Source: a candidate division WOR-3 bacterium (lineage in GTDB: Bacteria; Hydrothermota; Hydrothermia; Hydrothermales; JAJRUZ01). From it: a DNA stretch of 32,036 nucleotides. A model generated the notes under the pieces. That model saw only the letters and a program-made list of their open reading frames with translations, was not told the DNA's origin and did no database searches. Shown one piece after another: positions 31,185-32,036 of the stretch. Where the stretch lies: assembly GCA_039803925.1 (NCBI GenBank), contig JBDRZL010000021.1, forward strand, positions 1 through 32,036, in the 5' to 3' direction. A program made the position numbers and the translations under genes. Positions within the stretch are counted from its first letter, which is position 1; every line of letters starts with the position of its first letter.

Positions 31185-32036
31185 ATGAGTAATTATAAAA
31201 AAATAATAGGAGGAATGCTAATAACTACATTCCTCCTTGCGGGCTATATAACTCCTACTGTGAAGACACATTTTGTTATTGAGAAAGATGTGGTGAGTTC
31301 TCTTGACTATTATCTTGCATCTCCTCCTGCATATACCACCTTAACAATAGAGTTTGTTGATACTATGCCAAACGAGTATTCAACCCTTTATACTGCTGAA
31401 AAACCAATAAATACATCACCAGACCAATCCTGTGTTTTCTTCACTTACAGAAGGTTATCAGATAATCTAAACTATCCAGGTTCAGGTTGGTTAGCTCTTA
31501 CATTTACAAAGGATGGTGGAATGACATGGAGCAGAGTATGGCCTTACAATGATGATGGTGGAGGAAGGTATCCACAGGTTGGTCCATGGATGGGTAACTG
31601 TGATACATTCATATGCTCTTATGCAAATGTATCTCCTGGTTATGGTGCTTCAATAGCAACTGTTCCATCAGATGGTGACCTCAGTCAGGGGAATATTATA
31701 AAGTATTATTATGCAACGACTACCTTTGTTGGTTTTCAGAGTTTTGCAACTGGTTCAAATGACCTTGCCAATTATGTAAACTGGATGATAGGTGCTGATA
31801 ATAACTATTTTACTCACTGGTGGTGGAGGTTAGGGTTTATTGATCCAGATCCTCCTGCAGTGGTATTTCCTAACTATCCTGGTCAAGTTTGGAATATGGA
31901 TTATTTAGGTGGAACACTTGCAGCACTTGTAAGTCCTGATACAGTAAAAGTTTCTTATGATGATGGTGCGACCTGGTCAAGTATTTTTCTTAATGTTCAG
32001 ATTCCTATTGATACATTTACTTTTTCTTATGATAAT
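31185..32036 (+). CDS. secreted Asp-box protein, cut by the window end
   Basis: The frame starts at ATG 31185 behind AAGGAGG and is open to the last base, giving 284 residues so far. A signal peptide is probable (YKKIIGGMLITTFLLAGYIT). Two Asp-box motifs, TKDGGMTW (108-115) and SYDDGATW (257-264), fit the S-x-D-x-G-x-T-W pattern seen in sialidases and other beta-propellers with BNR repeats. The Trp-, Tyr- and Gly-rich stretch between them is like the other surface proteins in this operon. Whether it is an enzyme cannot be judged without the rest. It is the seventh gene of the tonB operon, with only the hairpin between it and the lipoprotein gene. Confidence 0.8.
   Translation, partial: MSNYKKIIGGMLITTFLLAGYITPTVKTHFVIEKDVVSSLDYYLASPPAYTTLTIEFVDTMPNEYSTLYTAEKPINTSPDQSCVFFTYRRLSDNLNYPGSGWLALTFTKDGGMTWSRVWPYNDDGGGRYPQVGPWMGNCDTFICSYANVSPGYGASIATVPSDGDLSQGNIIKYYYATTTFVGFQSFATGSNDLANYVNWMIGADNNYFTHWWWRLGFIDPDPPAVVFPNYPGQVWNMDYLGGTLAALVSPDTVKVSYDDGATWSSIFLNVQIPIDTFTFSYDN

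Noticed and set aside
1-32036. CRISPR array
   Set aside because: No set of regularly spaced identical repeats was seen; no cas gene is present.

Overview
The window comes from an AT-rich bacterium whose coding strands are purine-loaded and whose arginines are mostly AGA/AGG. Proteins are rich in Lys, Glu and Ile, which fits a thermophile. The envelope genes point to a diderm of the wider FCB-like or candidate-phylum kind (for example WOR-3/Hydrothermae-like): a TonB receptor with a carboxypeptidase-regulatory domain, a PorV-like barrel, and secreted proteins with FlgD/Por-type C-terminal domains. No rRNA or tRNA gene is present to confirm this, so the lineage is an inference.

Layout. (1) 1-2146 is a decayed mobile or accessory zone: a start-less phage-type fragment, a DUF5618 gene, unrecognisable decayed DNA, and an IS481/rve-type transposase pseudogene with several frameshifts and an internal deletion that removes the first catalytic Asp. 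(2) 2153-6774 starts at the edge of that element: a MoxR-like AAA+ ATPase, a DUF2201 metallopeptidase/VWA protein, an unrecognised 305-residue protein, a tiny zinc ribbon and a B12-binding radical SAM protein. (3) 6775-7113 is a gene-poor convergent gap holding a possible outer-membrane protein remnant and a weak terminator. (4) 7114-9957 is a minus-strand overlapping operon: cvpA-like, GT4 glycosyltransferase, NAT-like acyltransferase, DUF4416. (5) 9989-11952 is ftsX plus an EnvC-like degenerate LytM protein. (6) 12015-17608 is one continuously overlapping operon: DnaJ-TPR, TPR protein, LytR_C protein, rsfS, argS, ftsE. (7) 17653-18347 holds two small three-helix membrane proteins. (8) 18423-20012 is exbB-exbD-exbD. 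(9) 20058 to the window end is tonB, a TonB-dependent receptor, a secreted protein with a C-terminal sorting-like domain, a PorV-like barrel, a giant secreted propeller protein, a lipoprotein, and a truncated secreted Asp-box protein.

How it works together. ftsE and ftsX lie in different operons about 6 kb apart, and the EnvC-like partner sits beside ftsX; together they should form the FtsEX-EnvC system that controls wall cleavage at division. The Exb/TonB motor is directly followed by its likely client receptor and a suite of secreted or outer-membrane proteins, so regions 8 and 9 look like one outer-membrane energisation and surface-protein locus.

The most striking pattern is transcriptional. 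At least seven candidate operon heads (377, 2153, 9989, 12015, 17653, 18387/18423, 20058) have a TAAAAT/TATAAT-like -10 box ending only 5-7 bases before a possible start codon, which predicts leaderless mRNAs. Non-overlapping downstream genes in the same operons instead carry strong GGAGG Shine-Dalgarno sites. Other notable points are an EF-hand loop inserted in an ExbD protein, an ArgRS whose HIGH motif reads NVAN, and the split ftsE/ftsX pair.
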